Below, piece after piece: positions 8,430-18,884 of a stretch of DNA of 64,000 nt. The notes beneath the pieces are model-generated. The model saw only the letters and a list, made by a program, of their open reading frames with translations. It had not been told where the DNA came from and ran no database searches. Within the stretch, counting starts at the first letter, position 1; every line of letters begins with the position of its first letter. The stretch lies in NCBI GenBank assembly GCA_965202955.1, contig OZ241871.1, positions 2,914,001 to 2,978,000 of the forward strand, given 5' to 3'. This stretch comes from Bin5 sp034422415. GTDB taxonomy: Bacteria > Chloroflexota > Anaerolineae > Caldilineales > Caldilineaceae. Made by a program: the position numbers and the translations under genes.

Positions 8430-8978
8430 TTGAAACCCCGACTTCTCGGAAAGGGGGCACATAGGATTCACGGGCGTTTCGGCTGCACGCTCGTCAGGAA
8501 GAAATTCTTGGTTCCATTAGGGAAACACTTTAGTAGCCCCTATTTCAACGTATTTCTTGCATGTCATGTCAAGGGGAATGACAAGGGCTTCTTATCAAGC
8601 GACCTTACCGTACGTGATCTCCTTGAGGGCCAGCGAGACATTCACCATGTCTTTCCTCGAAACTATCTGCAGAAGCACGGCATTCCAAAGAGAAAGTACA
8701 ATCAGATTGCCAATTACGCTGTCATGCAGCGAGAAATCGACATTGCCATAAGCAATCGACCACCAGCAACGTATTTCTCAGAATTGTGGGAGCAATGCAA
8801 GAACGGAAAGACTCGATACGGCGGAATAACCGACGCGGATCAGCTGAGAGAAAACTTGATCTCGCACTGTATTCCTGACGGGATGGAGTCATCAGGTGTT
8901 GAGGACTATGATGACTTTCTCCAGGAGAGGCGAGGACTAATGGCCAAGAGGATTAGGGACTACTACAGGTCTTTGTAG
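8430..8978 (+). pseudogene. Remnant of a GmrSD/DUF262-DUF1524-type restriction nuclease, C-terminal part
   Basis: The open frame has 182 codons, of which roughly the last 145 look homologous to the C-terminal HNH region of DUF262/DUF1524 proteins, the type IV modification-dependent nucleases. Key pieces are SSPYFNVFLA, DLTVRDLL, the nuclease motif DIHHVFPRNYLQ, and YNQIANYAV. The first 35-40 residues do not resemble the family. The DUF262 NTPase-like N-terminal domain, several hundred residues, is missing, so the gene is broken. It begins 44 bp after the last CRISPR repeat, so the distal array end coincides with a rearrangement in a defence region. Codon use is less GC-rich than in neighbouring genes, consistent with transfer. 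Confidence 0.75.
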
Positions 8979-8993
8979 CGGTAGAAGCTCCTC

Positions 8994-10040
8994 TCACTCC
9001 GCCCACAATTTCACAATTTCATCGGCGTCGAAACGCGGCAGCGGTACTCTCAAGCCGTTTCGCAGGCCGTAGACGCCTTCGTCGCCCGTCAGCACACGCC
9101 CGATGCGCCGGCCCTCTCTGCCCACGGTCCGCCACAGCTCAAGCAACGGCTCCACGTCCTCCGGCGCGGCGGTCGCCAGCAGCCCGCCCGACGCGATCGT
9201 GCCCAGCGGGTCCAGACCAAAAGCGGCGCACGCGGCCGCGGTCGCGGCCGCTACCGGAATCTCGTCCAGCTCCACCTCCAGCCCGCAGCCGGACGCGTCG
9301 GCCAGCTCCCACAGACCGGTCGCGACCCCGCCCTCGGTCGGGTCGTGCATCGCCGTCACCAGCTCCGCCTCAGCCCCAGCCAGCGCCGGCGCCAGCACGC
9401 TGATGCCCGGCTCATACAGATAGTCAGCCGCCTCATCCAACTGCGCCGGCCGCCAGCCTCGGGCCAGCAGTGGATCGCGCATCTCGCGCGCGATTATCGA
9501 CGTGCCCTCGATCGCTGCACTGCCGGCCAGCAGGACCAGGTCACCAGGGCGGCAGCCACCGGTTCGCACGACCTTGCGCCGCGCGACCTCTCCCAGCAGC
9601 GTTCCGGCAATCACCGGCTGATTCACCGCCTCGGTTACCTCAGTATGTCCGCCCGCCACCGTGACATCCAGCGCACGGCAGGCGGCTCCGACCTGGTCGC
9701 AGATCCGGCGCACTTCCGCCTCAGTCGTTGTTTCGGGCAGCAGAACCGTGGGGAGGTAGAAGCGAGGGCGGGCGCCGCACACCGCCAGATCGTTGGCGCA
9801 AACATTTACGGCGTAGTAGCCGATCTCTTCGGTGGCAAAGGTAATCGGATCGCTCTTGGCCGCCAGCAGCATATCTGCGCCGCCCAGTTCGATGACGGCG
9901 GCGTCTTCGCCCACGCCGGGCCCCAAGACAAGATGACGGTCCTCGGTCGGCAACGAGGCGATCAAGTTCGTCAGCAGTTGTGGCGCCAGCTTACCGGTCG
10001 GTAGGGAGGGCATTGGGCATTGTGTAACTCGGATTGACAT
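8994..10040 (-). CDS. AIR synthase-related / HypE-like ATP-binding protein
   Basis: This belongs to the PurM/HypE/ThiL/SelD fold, enzymes that use ATP to activate a carbonyl or carbamoyl oxygen. It has 348 residues. The N-terminal half shows the nucleotide and metal-binding GVGEDAAVIELG and the NDLAVCGARPRFYLPTVLLPE segment; a mid segment VAGGHTEVT is the second motif; the C-terminal half carries MHDPTEGGVATGLWELA and IASGGLLAT. These are closest to HypE-like archaeal and bacterial orphans. The HypE C-terminal Cys tail is absent (it ends KLWAE) and no hydrogenase or hyp genes are nearby, so a true HypE role is unlikely. A start at MPSLPTGKL (10013) is an alternative. Its 3' end converges on the restriction remnant. 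Confidence 0.8.
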   Translation of the reverse strand: MSIRVTQCPMPSLPTGKLAPQLLTNLIASLPTEDRHLVLGPGVGEDAAVIELGGADMLLAAKSDPITFATEEIGYYAVNVCANDLAVCGARPRFYLPTVLLPETTTEAEVRRICDQVGAACRALDVTVAGGHTEVTEAVNQPVIAGTLLGEVARRKVVRTGGCRPGDLVLLAGSAAIEGTSIIAREMRDPLLARGWRPAQLDEAADYLYEPGISVLAPALAGAEAELVTAMHDPTEGGVATGLWELADASGCGLEVELDEIPVAAATAAACAAFGLDPLGTIASGGLLATAAPEDVEPLLELWRTVGREGRRIGRVLTGDEGVYGLRNGLRVPLPRFDADEIVKLWAE

Positions 10041-10435
10041 GCTCTACAGCAGTGAGCCGTATCCGTCGAGATGAAGCGCTCGGCCAGGGTGGGTTTCCCC
10101 AGAATATCACGCGCACAAGGCTGAATCAATCCTATCGAAGCGCTATAGTCTCCGGGCGTCGCTCGACTTGCCTGGCACGGCGCACTATCTTCCGATTTGG
10201 TCGCGATTTTCGAGCGTAGGTCATTCCTGTGCTATGATTGTGGACGCTAAGACGGCATTCGACGTAAGCCGGATTCACAGCGCTCATGTTGCGAAGTTGT
10301 CGCACTGCTGTCACCTTGGAATTCAGCCCGACTCTCAACTTGAAGATTTCAGTGCCGTCGGCGTGAAATAAACGCCTGCGACGACTCTTCAAACATACGG
10401 AGCATTCCCGCAGCCGCGGGGCGCATTGCAGCCGG
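10041..10435. other. Divergent intergenic region
   Basis: These 395 bp separate the minus-strand AIR-synthase-like gene from the YIP1-like pair. A -10-like TATGAT lies at 10233-10238, without a convincing -35. No RNA gene, repeat or conserved short ORF is visible. It presumably holds promoters for both flanks. Confidence 0.4.
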
Positions 10436-11137
10436 ATGTTACAGCCACAGAACTACCCGCGCTTTGTTGGGCAGGCACTCTTCCTGGAACCCGATCCTTT
10501 CGTTGCAATTGTCGACGACGACAATCCGTGGATTGAAGGACTTTTCCTCTGCGCCTGCGTCAGCATACTGGTCGCGGCCGCCAGAGTCGCCGGGGGCCTG
10601 CTGCTGACGGCCTCTCTGCCTTCTTCCGATGCGCTCCTGAATGTTGTGCTATGGCTCCTGCGCCAGAGCGCGGCCAATGTTGAGACGATCTACGAAATCG
10701 AGCTCTCGCTGCGCGGCGTCTGGCCTTTCCTGCGTATATCCAGCGGCTACGACAGCGGCTGGTTCCGATTTCTGACCCTTGCTACAACACCAATCAGCAT
10801 TATCGGCCAGTGGCTACTCTTCAGTCTCATTGGACATGTACTCGCGCGCGCGGTCGGCGGCCAGGGCTCCTTGGGCCAGACGCTGGGCGCGATGTCCCTT
10901 AGCACTGCTCCACGCTTGCTGTACCTGCTCACCGCGCTTCCATTCGTCTCCGTCGCTACACTTCTGGTCCATGTATGGGGCATATTGATTGCCTATCGGG
11001 GTATGGAAGTCGCCCATGAACTGTCTCCGGGGCCGGCGGCGCTGGCGGCAATAGGCGCCTGGACAGTCCTGTTGGCAGTTAGCCTTGCGGGTGCCGCAAT
11101 GGCTGCCTTGCTGACCCTTGCCGGAGGCGGACTATGA
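10436..11137 (+). CDS. YIP1-like integral membrane protein (first of pair)
   Basis: This is a 233-residue hydrophobic protein with about five predicted membrane segments (for example around residues 35-60, 115-140, 150-180 and 205-230). The topology and the FLRISSGYDSGWFRFLTLATTP region fit YIP1-family bacterial membrane proteins, whose biochemical role is unknown. It begins MLQPQNYPRFVGQALFLEPDPF, a short cytosolic N-terminus typical for the group. The stop overlaps the start of the next gene by 4 bp (ATGA), so the two are cotranslated. Ribosome site is weak. Function cannot be assigned. Confidence 0.7.
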   Translation: MLQPQNYPRFVGQALFLEPDPFVAIVDDDNPWIEGLFLCACVSILVAAARVAGGLLLTASLPSSDALLNVVLWLLRQSAANVETIYEIELSLRGVWPFLRISSGYDSGWFRFLTLATTPISIIGQWLLFSLIGHVLARAVGGQGSLGQTLGAMSLSTAPRLLYLLTALPFVSVATLLVHVWGILIAYRGMEVAHELSPGPAALAAIGAWTVLLAVSLAGAAMAALLTLAGGGL

Positions 11138-11877
11138 GATTATCCGACTGGTTCCCCCCGCCCCAGAAGATGAGCGATGCTGTCCAGTTGCGAGCCTCGG
11201 GCTTTACCGGGACCACCATGCGGCAGTCGCTGGGCATGGTCGCCTCTTGCGGGCTCCTGGCAGGACTGGTGCCCTTCATGGTCAGCTGGCAGCTGGCCGC
11301 CTCGGCAGGCAGCGCTCTTCCCCTGGCGAGGGTGGCCGCGCAAGCGTCCCGACTGGACCAGGTGCTGTCTGAAGGCGGGTCCTTGTTCGCGGTGAAGAGC
11401 CTGATCGCGCCGTCCAACCAGGCCCTGATGGGTGACCTTACGCTGATGCTCGCCGGCCTTGACCAGCCCTTCCCCGGCTGGCTGGCGGCCTTTCTCAGCG
11501 CACTCGGCGAGTGGATCAACTGGCCGCTGCGCTGGGTAACAGTCTGGATCGTCTACGGCGCGATGGTGATGGTCTGCAACAAGGCCATTGGCGCGGGCGT
11601 TCGTCTGCAGCCCTTCTTTGCCGCCACCGGTTTTGCCGCTGTTCCGCTGCTGCTGATCGGCCTCGCGCCGGTCCCATGCCTGGGCGGGGTTAGCAGCGCG
11701 GTCGGAGTTATCTGGTCGGCAACTGTCTATGCCAGAGCCAACGAGCAAGCAACAGCTCTGACGCGCGGCCGGTCGCTGACGGCTGTCCTGCTGCCTTTGA
11801 CCCTTATCCTGTTCATCTGTCTTCTGGTTCTAGGACTGTCGCTCCTGTTCGCAGTCCAACTCGCGGCCAGGTCGTGA
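11134..11877 (+). CDS. YIP1-like integral membrane protein (second of pair)
   Basis: A 247-residue membrane protein with about five hydrophobic segments, starting near residue 30 and ending with a long C-terminal segment LTAVLLPLTLILFICLLVLGLSLL. It shares overall layout with the preceding gene but little obvious sequence identity, so they may be distant paralogs forming a heteromer. The start overlaps the previous stop (ATGA), a sign of coupled expression. The assignment to YIP1-like proteins rests on topology and family feel, not on a catalytic motif. Confidence 0.7.
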   Translation: MRLSDWFPPPQKMSDAVQLRASGFTGTTMRQSLGMVASCGLLAGLVPFMVSWQLAASAGSALPLARVAAQASRLDQVLSEGGSLFAVKSLIAPSNQALMGDLTLMLAGLDQPFPGWLAAFLSALGEWINWPLRWVTVWIVYGAMVMVCNKAIGAGVRLQPFFAATGFAAVPLLLIGLAPVPCLGGVSSAVGVIWSATVYARANEQATALTRGRSLTAVLLPLTLILFICLLVLGLSLLFAVQLAARS

Positions 11878-11985
11878 GCCCTGGACCAACGGACCGAGTC
11901 GAAGAAAAGCCTCGGCGCAGATAGCATTCGAAAGCCGTCGCCGGACCACACCAAGCAATGCGTTCACCTCTAGAGAGGAGTCGTC

Positions 11986-12309
11986 ATGTACCCCAAGAGT
12001 GAAATACTCTTTCCCCATCGGGCCATCCGACCGCTCCGCCTGGAACGAGGCGCCGTCTGGAGGGAGCTGGTTGACCAGGTGGCGGGCCAGCGTGACGGAA
12101 ACGAGGACACACTTGCCTTCTCTCTCATGATGATCCGCATGTGCGACTGTCTGAGCTGCGACCAGAGCGGCTACAAAGCATCGCTCGGCTGTGTGACCTG
12201 CGCGCAGCGTGTTGTCAGCGGCCAGAAGTCGTCTGACCTGAAGTTGCGGCAGACATTTGAGGAGACGCGCCAGGAGGTCAGACAGCGACTGGCTCACAGG
12301 CCGGGCTGA
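11986..12309 (+). CDS. Small five-cysteine hypothetical protein, possible metal binder
   Basis: A 107-residue soluble protein. The strong ribosome site AGAGGAGT 6 nt before the ATG supports it as a real gene. The middle carries CDCLSC followed by 11 residues and CVTC: five closely spaced cysteines that could bind zinc or an iron-sulfur cluster. The C-terminal third is charged and helical (LRQTFEETRQEVRQRL). I do not recognise a named family. It stands alone, 108 bp after the YIP1-like pair and convergent with the phosphohexomutase gene. Confidence 0.65.
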   Translation: MYPKSEILFPHRAIRPLRLERGAVWRELVDQVAGQRDGNEDTLAFSLMMIRMCDCLSCDQSGYKASLGCVTCAQRVVSGQKSSDLKLRQTFEETRQEVRQRLAHRPG

Positions 12310-12372
12310 GCGATTGCAGGAGAGAACGAGATCCAGTCGCGTATCGTGAAAACGGAACACGGTTAGGCGACA

Positions 12373-12402
12373 CAGAAAGAGCGCGAACCGTGCGGCTCGC
12401 GC
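12373..12402 (-). terminator. Rho-independent-type terminator for the phosphohexomutase gene
   Basis: On the minus strand GCGCGAGCC and GGTTCGCGC form a 9-bp stem with one A-C mismatch and a 4-nt loop (12381-12402), followed by TCTTTCTGT. It lies 76 bp after the minus-strand gene ending at 12478. Confidence 0.5.
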
Positions 12403-12477
12403 CCTTAAACGTCCAACGCCTTTAGTTTCAACCGCCGCGTACTTCCGCAGCAGCAGCGCCTTGCCGAAATGCCCCGT

Positions 12478-13932
<1,455 letters not shown>

Positions 13933-13980
13933 CTTACAACCTCCGCCGCACTGAGAGCAGTGGGATCCTCCTCCAGACCC

Positions 13981-14874
13981 TCACATCTCGAAATACCGTG
14001 TGCGCATCCGCCGTAGGAATCCAATGCTTTGCCGCATCTCCTCCATTCCATTGATGCCGTCTTCGATGCTGACCCAACCGTTGAAGCCGCTTTCTCGCAG
14101 AATGGAAAAGATGGCGTCGTAGTCGTTGCTGCCCTGGCCGGTCACACCATGCTGGAGTTTGTCTGGATAGCCTATGAGCCCGTTGGGCAGGAGGACCTCT
14201 TCCAGCGAGGCGCCCTCGACCAGAAAGCGGTCGCTGGCATGCATCGTCACAACGCGATCCGAGACCTGGCGCAGCAACTCCACCGGATCGTCCCCCGCCA
14301 CGAGCGCGTTGGACGGATCAAACTGTACGCCAAAATGTCTGCGCTCTGAGACGGTATCCAGCAACTGTACAAAGACCTCAGCTCTTTGGGCAAATTCCGG
14401 GTACTGCCAGTAGCCGTCCTTGTAATGGTTCTCCAGCCCCAGTACGATGTCATGCTCTCTGGCGATTTCGATACATTCCTGAATGCACGCCGTCACCCAC
14501 TCCAGGCCCTGCTCAAGCGATACACCGGGCCGGCGCTGACCGGACAGCACACGGCAGACTGCGCCCGCCCCGCCCAGACGTCGCGTAATCTCGATCATGC
14601 GCGCTTCCTGCTCCACGGCGCGCTTGCGGTTTTCCGGGTCGGGGTCGGTAAAATCAGGTGAGCAGCAGAGCATCGGCATGGCAAAGCCGGCCGCGTCGAT
14701 GGCCTCTCCGATCGAATCGATGTAGGCGTCGTCCAGGCTCCAGAAAAAGCCCTCGTACATCTCCAATCCCTCCGCGTCCAACTCCTGCGCCTGCTCGATC
14801 CAGTCGAAGACCGACATCGTGCGGTGCAGCGAAATTTCATCCAAGTAACACTTAGGGAAGGCCGCGATTTTCAT
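13981..14874 (-). CDS. Sugar phosphate isomerase/epimerase (xylose isomerase-like TIM barrel)
   Basis: A TIM-barrel enzyme of the IolE/hydroxypyruvate isomerase-like superfamily, which interconverts keto and aldo sugars or dehydrates inosose using a divalent metal. From the preferred start MKIAAFPKCYLDE (14874) it has 297 residues; an upstream ATG adds 28 residues that do not fit the fold. Metal ligands are visible as Glu in LGLENHYKD, Asp in QFDPSNAL, His in TMHASD and Glu in SIEDGING. It lies upstream of the phosphohexomutase and downstream of a zinc-type dehydrogenase on the same strand, suggesting a sugar-processing operon. The substrate is unknown. Confidence 0.85.
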   Translation of the reverse strand: MKIAAFPKCYLDEISLHRTMSVFDWIEQAQELDAEGLEMYEGFFWSLDDAYIDSIGEAIDAAGFAMPMLCCSPDFTDPDPENRKRAVEQEARMIEITRRLGGAGAVCRVLSGQRRPGVSLEQGLEWVTACIQECIEIAREHDIVLGLENHYKDGYWQYPEFAQRAEVFVQLLDTVSERRHFGVQFDPSNALVAGDDPVELLRQVSDRVVTMHASDRFLVEGASLEEVLLPNGLIGYPDKLQHGVTGQGSNDYDAIFSILRESGFNGWVSIEDGINGMEEMRQSIGFLRRMRTRYFEM

Positions 14875-14977
14875 CTGTTTGGACCTGAGTGGATCATTGC
14901 TAACAGTCAAACACAAGAAACAGTGTTCAGACAAGCCCAATGCCCGCCTTCGTGTCAATGACAGGCGTCCGAAATGG

Positions 14978-16000
14978 CTACGGCTTGAGTATGATTTTCA
15001 CCAGTTCGCATTCGCCGGCGGCCAGGCTGCGGAAGAGCTCCGGCCCTTCCTCCAACGGGGCGATCTTTTCCACCAGTGGATCTACGTTCAGACGGCCCGA
15101 GGCGAGGACCTCGATCGCGGCCGCAAAATCGTTCTCGTCGAAGCCATACGAGCCGCGCACGCTCATCTCGCGCGTGACGATACTCTGCATGTCCACCTCG
15201 ATCATGCGCGCATTGTTGCCAATCCAGGTTATGTTGCCACCATTGCGCGTCGCGTCGACCGATTGCTGCGCAGTCGCGCTGATACCCACGGCCTCGAACG
15301 CCACGTCCACGCCGCCCCCTGTCATTGCGCGGATGGCCGCCGCAGTATCGCCTGGAGCGTCTTCGGGCCCTACCTTGATGACGGCGTCGGCGCCCAACTC
15401 CTCGGCCAGATCCAGCCGGTGGGCGGAGCGGTCGGTGACAATTATCGTTCCCGCGCCCTTCAGACGGGCGGAGAGCATTGCCAGCAGACCAATCGGACCG
15501 GCGCCAATGACCGCTACCTTATCCATCGGGTTGACCGGCGTTATGCGTGCGGCGTGCAGCGTGACGGCCAGCGGTTCGCACAGCGCGGCCCGCTGCCAGT
15601 TGAGCGCCTCGGGCTTGCGGTACAGCTGCGTCGCGCGCACCGCGACGCGTTGCGCATAGGCGCCGTGCTCGTTCATCCCCGTCAGCCGCCGGTGAGGAGA
15701 CATGTTGATCGGATACGGGTCCGCGCCTTCGGCAACCGAGAACAGCGGCATGACGACCACTTCGTCGCCGACCTGGTATTCCCCGATTTCCGCGCCCACG
15801 TCGCTGATTGTGCCGCCGAACTCATGGCCCATCACAATGCCGGGCGTGCGGCGGCCGCTCTTGCCGGTGAAGCCATGAACGTCCGAGCCGCAGATACCGG
15901 CCGCTTGCACCTCCACGACAACCTGACCCTCTTCAGGCTTCGGCTCCTCAAGCTCCTCCAAGGGCATCTTCCACGGGCCGCGGTAGATCAATGCTCGCAT
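14978..16000 (-). CDS. Zinc-dependent medium-chain alcohol dehydrogenase (sorbitol/threonine dehydrogenase-like)
   Basis: An NAD(P)-dependent polyol or sugar dehydrogenase of 340 residues. The catalytic zinc site is intact: Cys in CGSDVHGF, the GHEFGG motif and Glu in LCEPLAVTLHA. The Rossmann fold shows VIGAGPIGLLA. The structural zinc lobe, normally four closely spaced cysteines after residue 90, is missing; that stretch reads MPLFSVAEGADPYPINMSPHRR and has no cysteine. Starts at 16003 (MMRALIY) and 16000 are equivalent. It heads a minus-strand group with the isomerase and phosphohexomutase, 103 bp apart. Confidence 0.9.
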   Translation of the reverse strand: MRALIYRGPWKMPLEELEEPKPEEGQVVVEVQAAGICGSDVHGFTGKSGRRTPGIVMGHEFGGTISDVGAEIGEYQVGDEVVVMPLFSVAEGADPYPINMSPHRRLTGMNEHGAYAQRVAVRATQLYRKPEALNWQRAALCEPLAVTLHAARITPVNPMDKVAVIGAGPIGLLAMLSARLKGAGTIIVTDRSAHRLDLAEELGADAVIKVGPEDAPGDTAAAIRAMTGGGVDVAFEAVGISATAQQSVDATRNGGNITWIGNNARMIEVDMQSIVTREMSVRGSYGFDENDFAAAIEVLASGRLNVDPLVEKIAPLEEGPELFRSLAAGECELVKIILKP

Positions 16001-16437
16001 CAAAGAGAGTCCTTTACAGCTGCAGGGCGGTCAATTTGCTAAACTTCGTCCAAAGCGTAGAGGGGTGGCAAGAGGCAGGGCGACCGGCTTATGCGCCGCC
16101 CGGCCCGACGGTCCCTCCACGCGCTACATTTTACTGCCCGTTATCCGTCCGCAGGCAGCCAAATGGACTGTCTCGTTACAAGTTCTGATCCACTGCGACT
16201 GCCTCTGTCCTCGCGCATCGGACAGCCTCACTCGTTTGGTCCGGCTTAGCATTTCGATCTTGGCACGTCGATCCGCTTTTTGTCAACACCTGATAGGGAA
16301 AGGCACGATCGAAATCGCAGCCAATCCTCTCATTGCAATTCAGTCTGGCGCGGGTATGATTAGGAAGGGTCGCCTAAACCGCTAAAGAGTTGAAGCTGTC
16401 CGCCGTCCGCCGTCGCGCTGTTCCGAAAGGGCTCTGC
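16001..16437. other. Divergent intergenic region with a candidate promoter
   Basis: These 437 bp separate the minus-strand dehydrogenase from the MFS gene. TTGCAA at 16333-16338 and TATGAT at 16355-16360, spaced 16 bp, form a plausible promoter for the MFS gene. No RNA gene or repeat is visible. Confidence 0.4.
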
Positions 16438-17901
16438 ATGGAAGGTTCTACGACTCCAATTCTCCTCCGCGTTCTATTACGAAGAAGAAACGAGACCGAA
16501 GCCAAATCGGTTCCAACTTCTGAGCGAGCCCTGCCGTCGCACGAAGCCTGGATGATACTCTATGTATTGATGATCCCTTCTACCATCATGCCGCTCAGCT
16601 CATCGATGAGCCGTGTCGCCCTGCCCGTCCTGCGCGATACTTTCTCCATGAGCGCCGATGTGGTCGCCTGGACATCGAGCGCATTCACATTGCCCTACAT
16701 GATACTGATGCCCGTCTACGGACGCCTGAGCGACGGAGTGGGTCGCCGACGACTCATTCTGGCCGGCATCGCCATCTTTTCGGCCGGGTCCGCGATGACC
16801 CTGTTCGCCACAAACCTGACATGGCTGATGATCGGCCGGGCTGTGCAAGGATTCGGCATCGCCGGCATGATGCCTCTTGGAATGGCATTCATCGCCACTA
16901 TTTTTGGCGAAGGAGAACGGGGCAAGGCGCTCGGCACCTGGGGTTCCATCGGGCCGCTGATGGCGGCTATCGGCCCCTTCTTCGCCGGCTTTCTCGTTGA
17001 TGCCTGGGGATGGAGGGCCGCGTTCGCGCCAGCGCTGCTCCTCGGGATCGCCGGCCTCTATGCAGTGCGCCAGTGGGTTCCCGCCGGCCTCAGCGACGTG
17101 CGGCCGCATTTCTTGCGCAGCTTCGACTGGACCGGTGTGCTCCTCCTGTCGGGCACGCTGACCTTAGGCCTGTTCTACCTTTCCAGCCGCCCCATTACAG
17201 GTGTCGAGCCACTGCGCGATTGGCGGCTTTTGGCCGCCTTGGCGCTGCTGCTCGTCTCCTTTCTCGTTTGGGAGAGACGCCGCGCCAATCCTTTTGTCTC
17301 TTTGAAGCTTTTCAGCTACCGCAACTTCCGCTTCGCCTCCCTGTGCGCGGCCCTCCGCATGTTTGTGATGGGTGGGGCCAGCTTTCTCGTCCCCCTCTAT
17401 CTCGTCGACATTCACAACTTCAGCCCCGGAATTCTGGGCCTGATGCTGACAATCAACCCAGGCGCAATGGCGCTGATGGTGCGTTTTGGCGGCCAGGCTG
17501 CCGATCGCTGGGGCAGCCGCTGGCCGGTGCTTGCCGGTCTGAGTGGGCAGGCGCTGGCAGTCTTCTTCTTCTCCCAGCTTCAGGCCTCCGCGCACATCGG
17601 CGTAGTTATTTTCCTGCTGGCGCTGCAGGGGTTGAGCGTAGGCACAATGCTTGCCGCGCTGCATCAGGCCGCCATGTCAGAAACGGAAGAGGATGAGATG
17701 GGCACGGCTGCGGGGGTCTATAGTATGATTCGTTTCGTCGGCGTCGCAGTCGGCACCGCGCTCGCGGGTGTTCTGCTTCATACAGGCCTCGAACGCGGCC
17801 TCCCGGTCATCGAAGCCTACCAGCAGGTGTTTCTCTACGTGGCCCTCGCCGGTCTCGTGGGCATCACCGCCAGCCTGGGCCTGCGTAGCCGGCCTGGATG
17901 A
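16438..17901 (+). CDS. MFS drug/metabolite exporter, DHA2-like
   Basis: A proton-driven major facilitator transporter of 487 residues, probably with 14 membrane helices as in the EmrB/QacA (DHA2) group. The signature loop between helices 2 and 3 reads GRLSDGVGRRR, motif C-like sequence is in the PLGMAFIATIFGEGERGKALG region, and the N-terminal helix has SSSMSRVALPVLRDTF, equivalent to the DHA2 start. The ATG at 16438 is preferred because GAAAGG lies 8 nt upstream; a TTG at 16390 would add 16 residues. Its stop TGA overlaps a potential ATG of the next frame, so the sugar isomerase downstream may be cotranscribed. The exported substrate is unknown. Confidence 0.88.
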   Translation: MEGSTTPILLRVLLRRRNETEAKSVPTSERALPSHEAWMILYVLMIPSTIMPLSSSMSRVALPVLRDTFSMSADVVAWTSSAFTLPYMILMPVYGRLSDGVGRRRLILAGIAIFSAGSAMTLFATNLTWLMIGRAVQGFGIAGMMPLGMAFIATIFGEGERGKALGTWGSIGPLMAAIGPFFAGFLVDAWGWRAAFAPALLLGIAGLYAVRQWVPAGLSDVRPHFLRSFDWTGVLLLSGTLTLGLFYLSSRPITGVEPLRDWRLLAALALLLVSFLVWERRRANPFVSLKLFSYRNFRFASLCAALRMFVMGGASFLVPLYLVDIHNFSPGILGLMLTINPGAMALMVRFGGQAADRWGSRWPVLAGLSGQALAVFFFSQLQASAHIGVVIFLLALQGLSVGTMLAALHQAAMSETEEDEMGTAAGVYSMIRFVGVAVGTALAGVLLHTGLERGLPVIEAYQQVFLYVALAGLVGITASLGLRSRPG

Positions 17902-17963
17902 CAAGAACAGATCGCACTCCCTACTTGAGCTTCCGCCCCTCGCGGCGCCCACCGGAGAGAACC

Positions 17964-18839
17964 ATGTTTCCCAATTTCAGTCCTAGGGCCTTGGGTATCG
18001 ACCTGTCGTTTGACGAGTCCGTACAGCTCGCTCGCCGCTTCCACTATGGCGGCATCGACGTCTCGATTGCCGAACTACAGCAGATCGCAGCGCAGCAGGG
18101 CGGTCAAGCCATAAGTGAGAAGATGACGGGCGCCGGCCTGCACTACGGAATCTGGAGTATGCCCGTCACCTACCGGGCAGATGAAAGCGTCTGGCGGAGA
18201 GAAGTGGAGCAGCTGCCGGCGCAGGCCGAACTGGCCAAATCTCTGGGCGCGGACCGCACGTCCGTCGCCATTTCCCCCGCCGACGATGAACGCAACCGCA
18301 ACGAGAACTACCAGTTTCACCTGGACCGTCTGGGCCCCGTCGTCGAAATTCTGGCGGCGAACGGAATCCGTTTTGGCCTGGAATGGATCGGGCCCAAGAC
18401 GTTGCGCGACGGAATGCGATATTCCTTCATCCACACGATGGAGGATATGCTGCAGCTGGCTGCCGATCTTGGCGAGAATGTCGGTCTGCTCGTCGATATC
18501 TTTCACCTCTTTACCAGCCACACCGACGTCTCAGCCGTGCGCGGCCTGACCAACGCCCAGGTGGTGAATGTCCATGTCAACGACGCCGTCGCTGGTCGCA
18601 GCGCGGATGAGCAGATGGACCTTGAGCGTGAGCTGCCGGCCGAGACAGGCCTCACCGATGTGGCAGGATTTTTGCAAGCGCTGGACGCGATCGGCTACGA
18701 CGGCCCGGTGACCGTCGAGCCGTTCAGTCAACGTATAAGCGCGCTTGCCCCCGCCGACGCGGCCCAAGCTGCCGCCGACTCATTGGCCCGCTCCTGGCAA
18801 ATGGCAGGACTTAAATGGCCTGTTTCTGCTGACCAATAG
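17964..18839 (+). CDS. Sugar phosphate isomerase/epimerase
   Basis: Another xylose-isomerase-like TIM barrel, 291 residues from MFPNFSPRALGIDL. The start at 17964 is chosen because GGAGAG precedes it; an ATG at 17898, overlapping the MFS stop, would add a basic 22-residue tail unlike the family. Metal ligands are Glu in FGLEWIGPK, Asp in LLVDIFHLF, His in VNVHVNDA and Glu in VTVEPFSQR. It follows the MFS gene by 62 bp. It is only distantly related to the isomerase at 13981. Substrate unknown. Confidence 0.84.
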   Translation: MFPNFSPRALGIDLSFDESVQLARRFHYGGIDVSIAELQQIAAQQGGQAISEKMTGAGLHYGIWSMPVTYRADESVWRREVEQLPAQAELAKSLGADRTSVAISPADDERNRNENYQFHLDRLGPVVEILAANGIRFGLEWIGPKTLRDGMRYSFIHTMEDMLQLAADLGENVGLLVDIFHLFTSHTDVSAVRGLTNAQVVNVHVNDAVAGRSADEQMDLERELPAETGLTDVAGFLQALDAIGYDGPVTVEPFSQRISALAPADAAQAAADSLARSWQMAGLKWPVSADQ

Positions 18840-18884
18840 AATGGAAACGACAATCAACGAAAACTCAATCCCCGGGAGGTTTCG

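Noticed and set aside
8994..10040. Assignment of the AIR-synthase-like protein as HypE
   Set aside because: It lacks the C-terminal Cys tail and no hydrogenase maturation genes are nearby.
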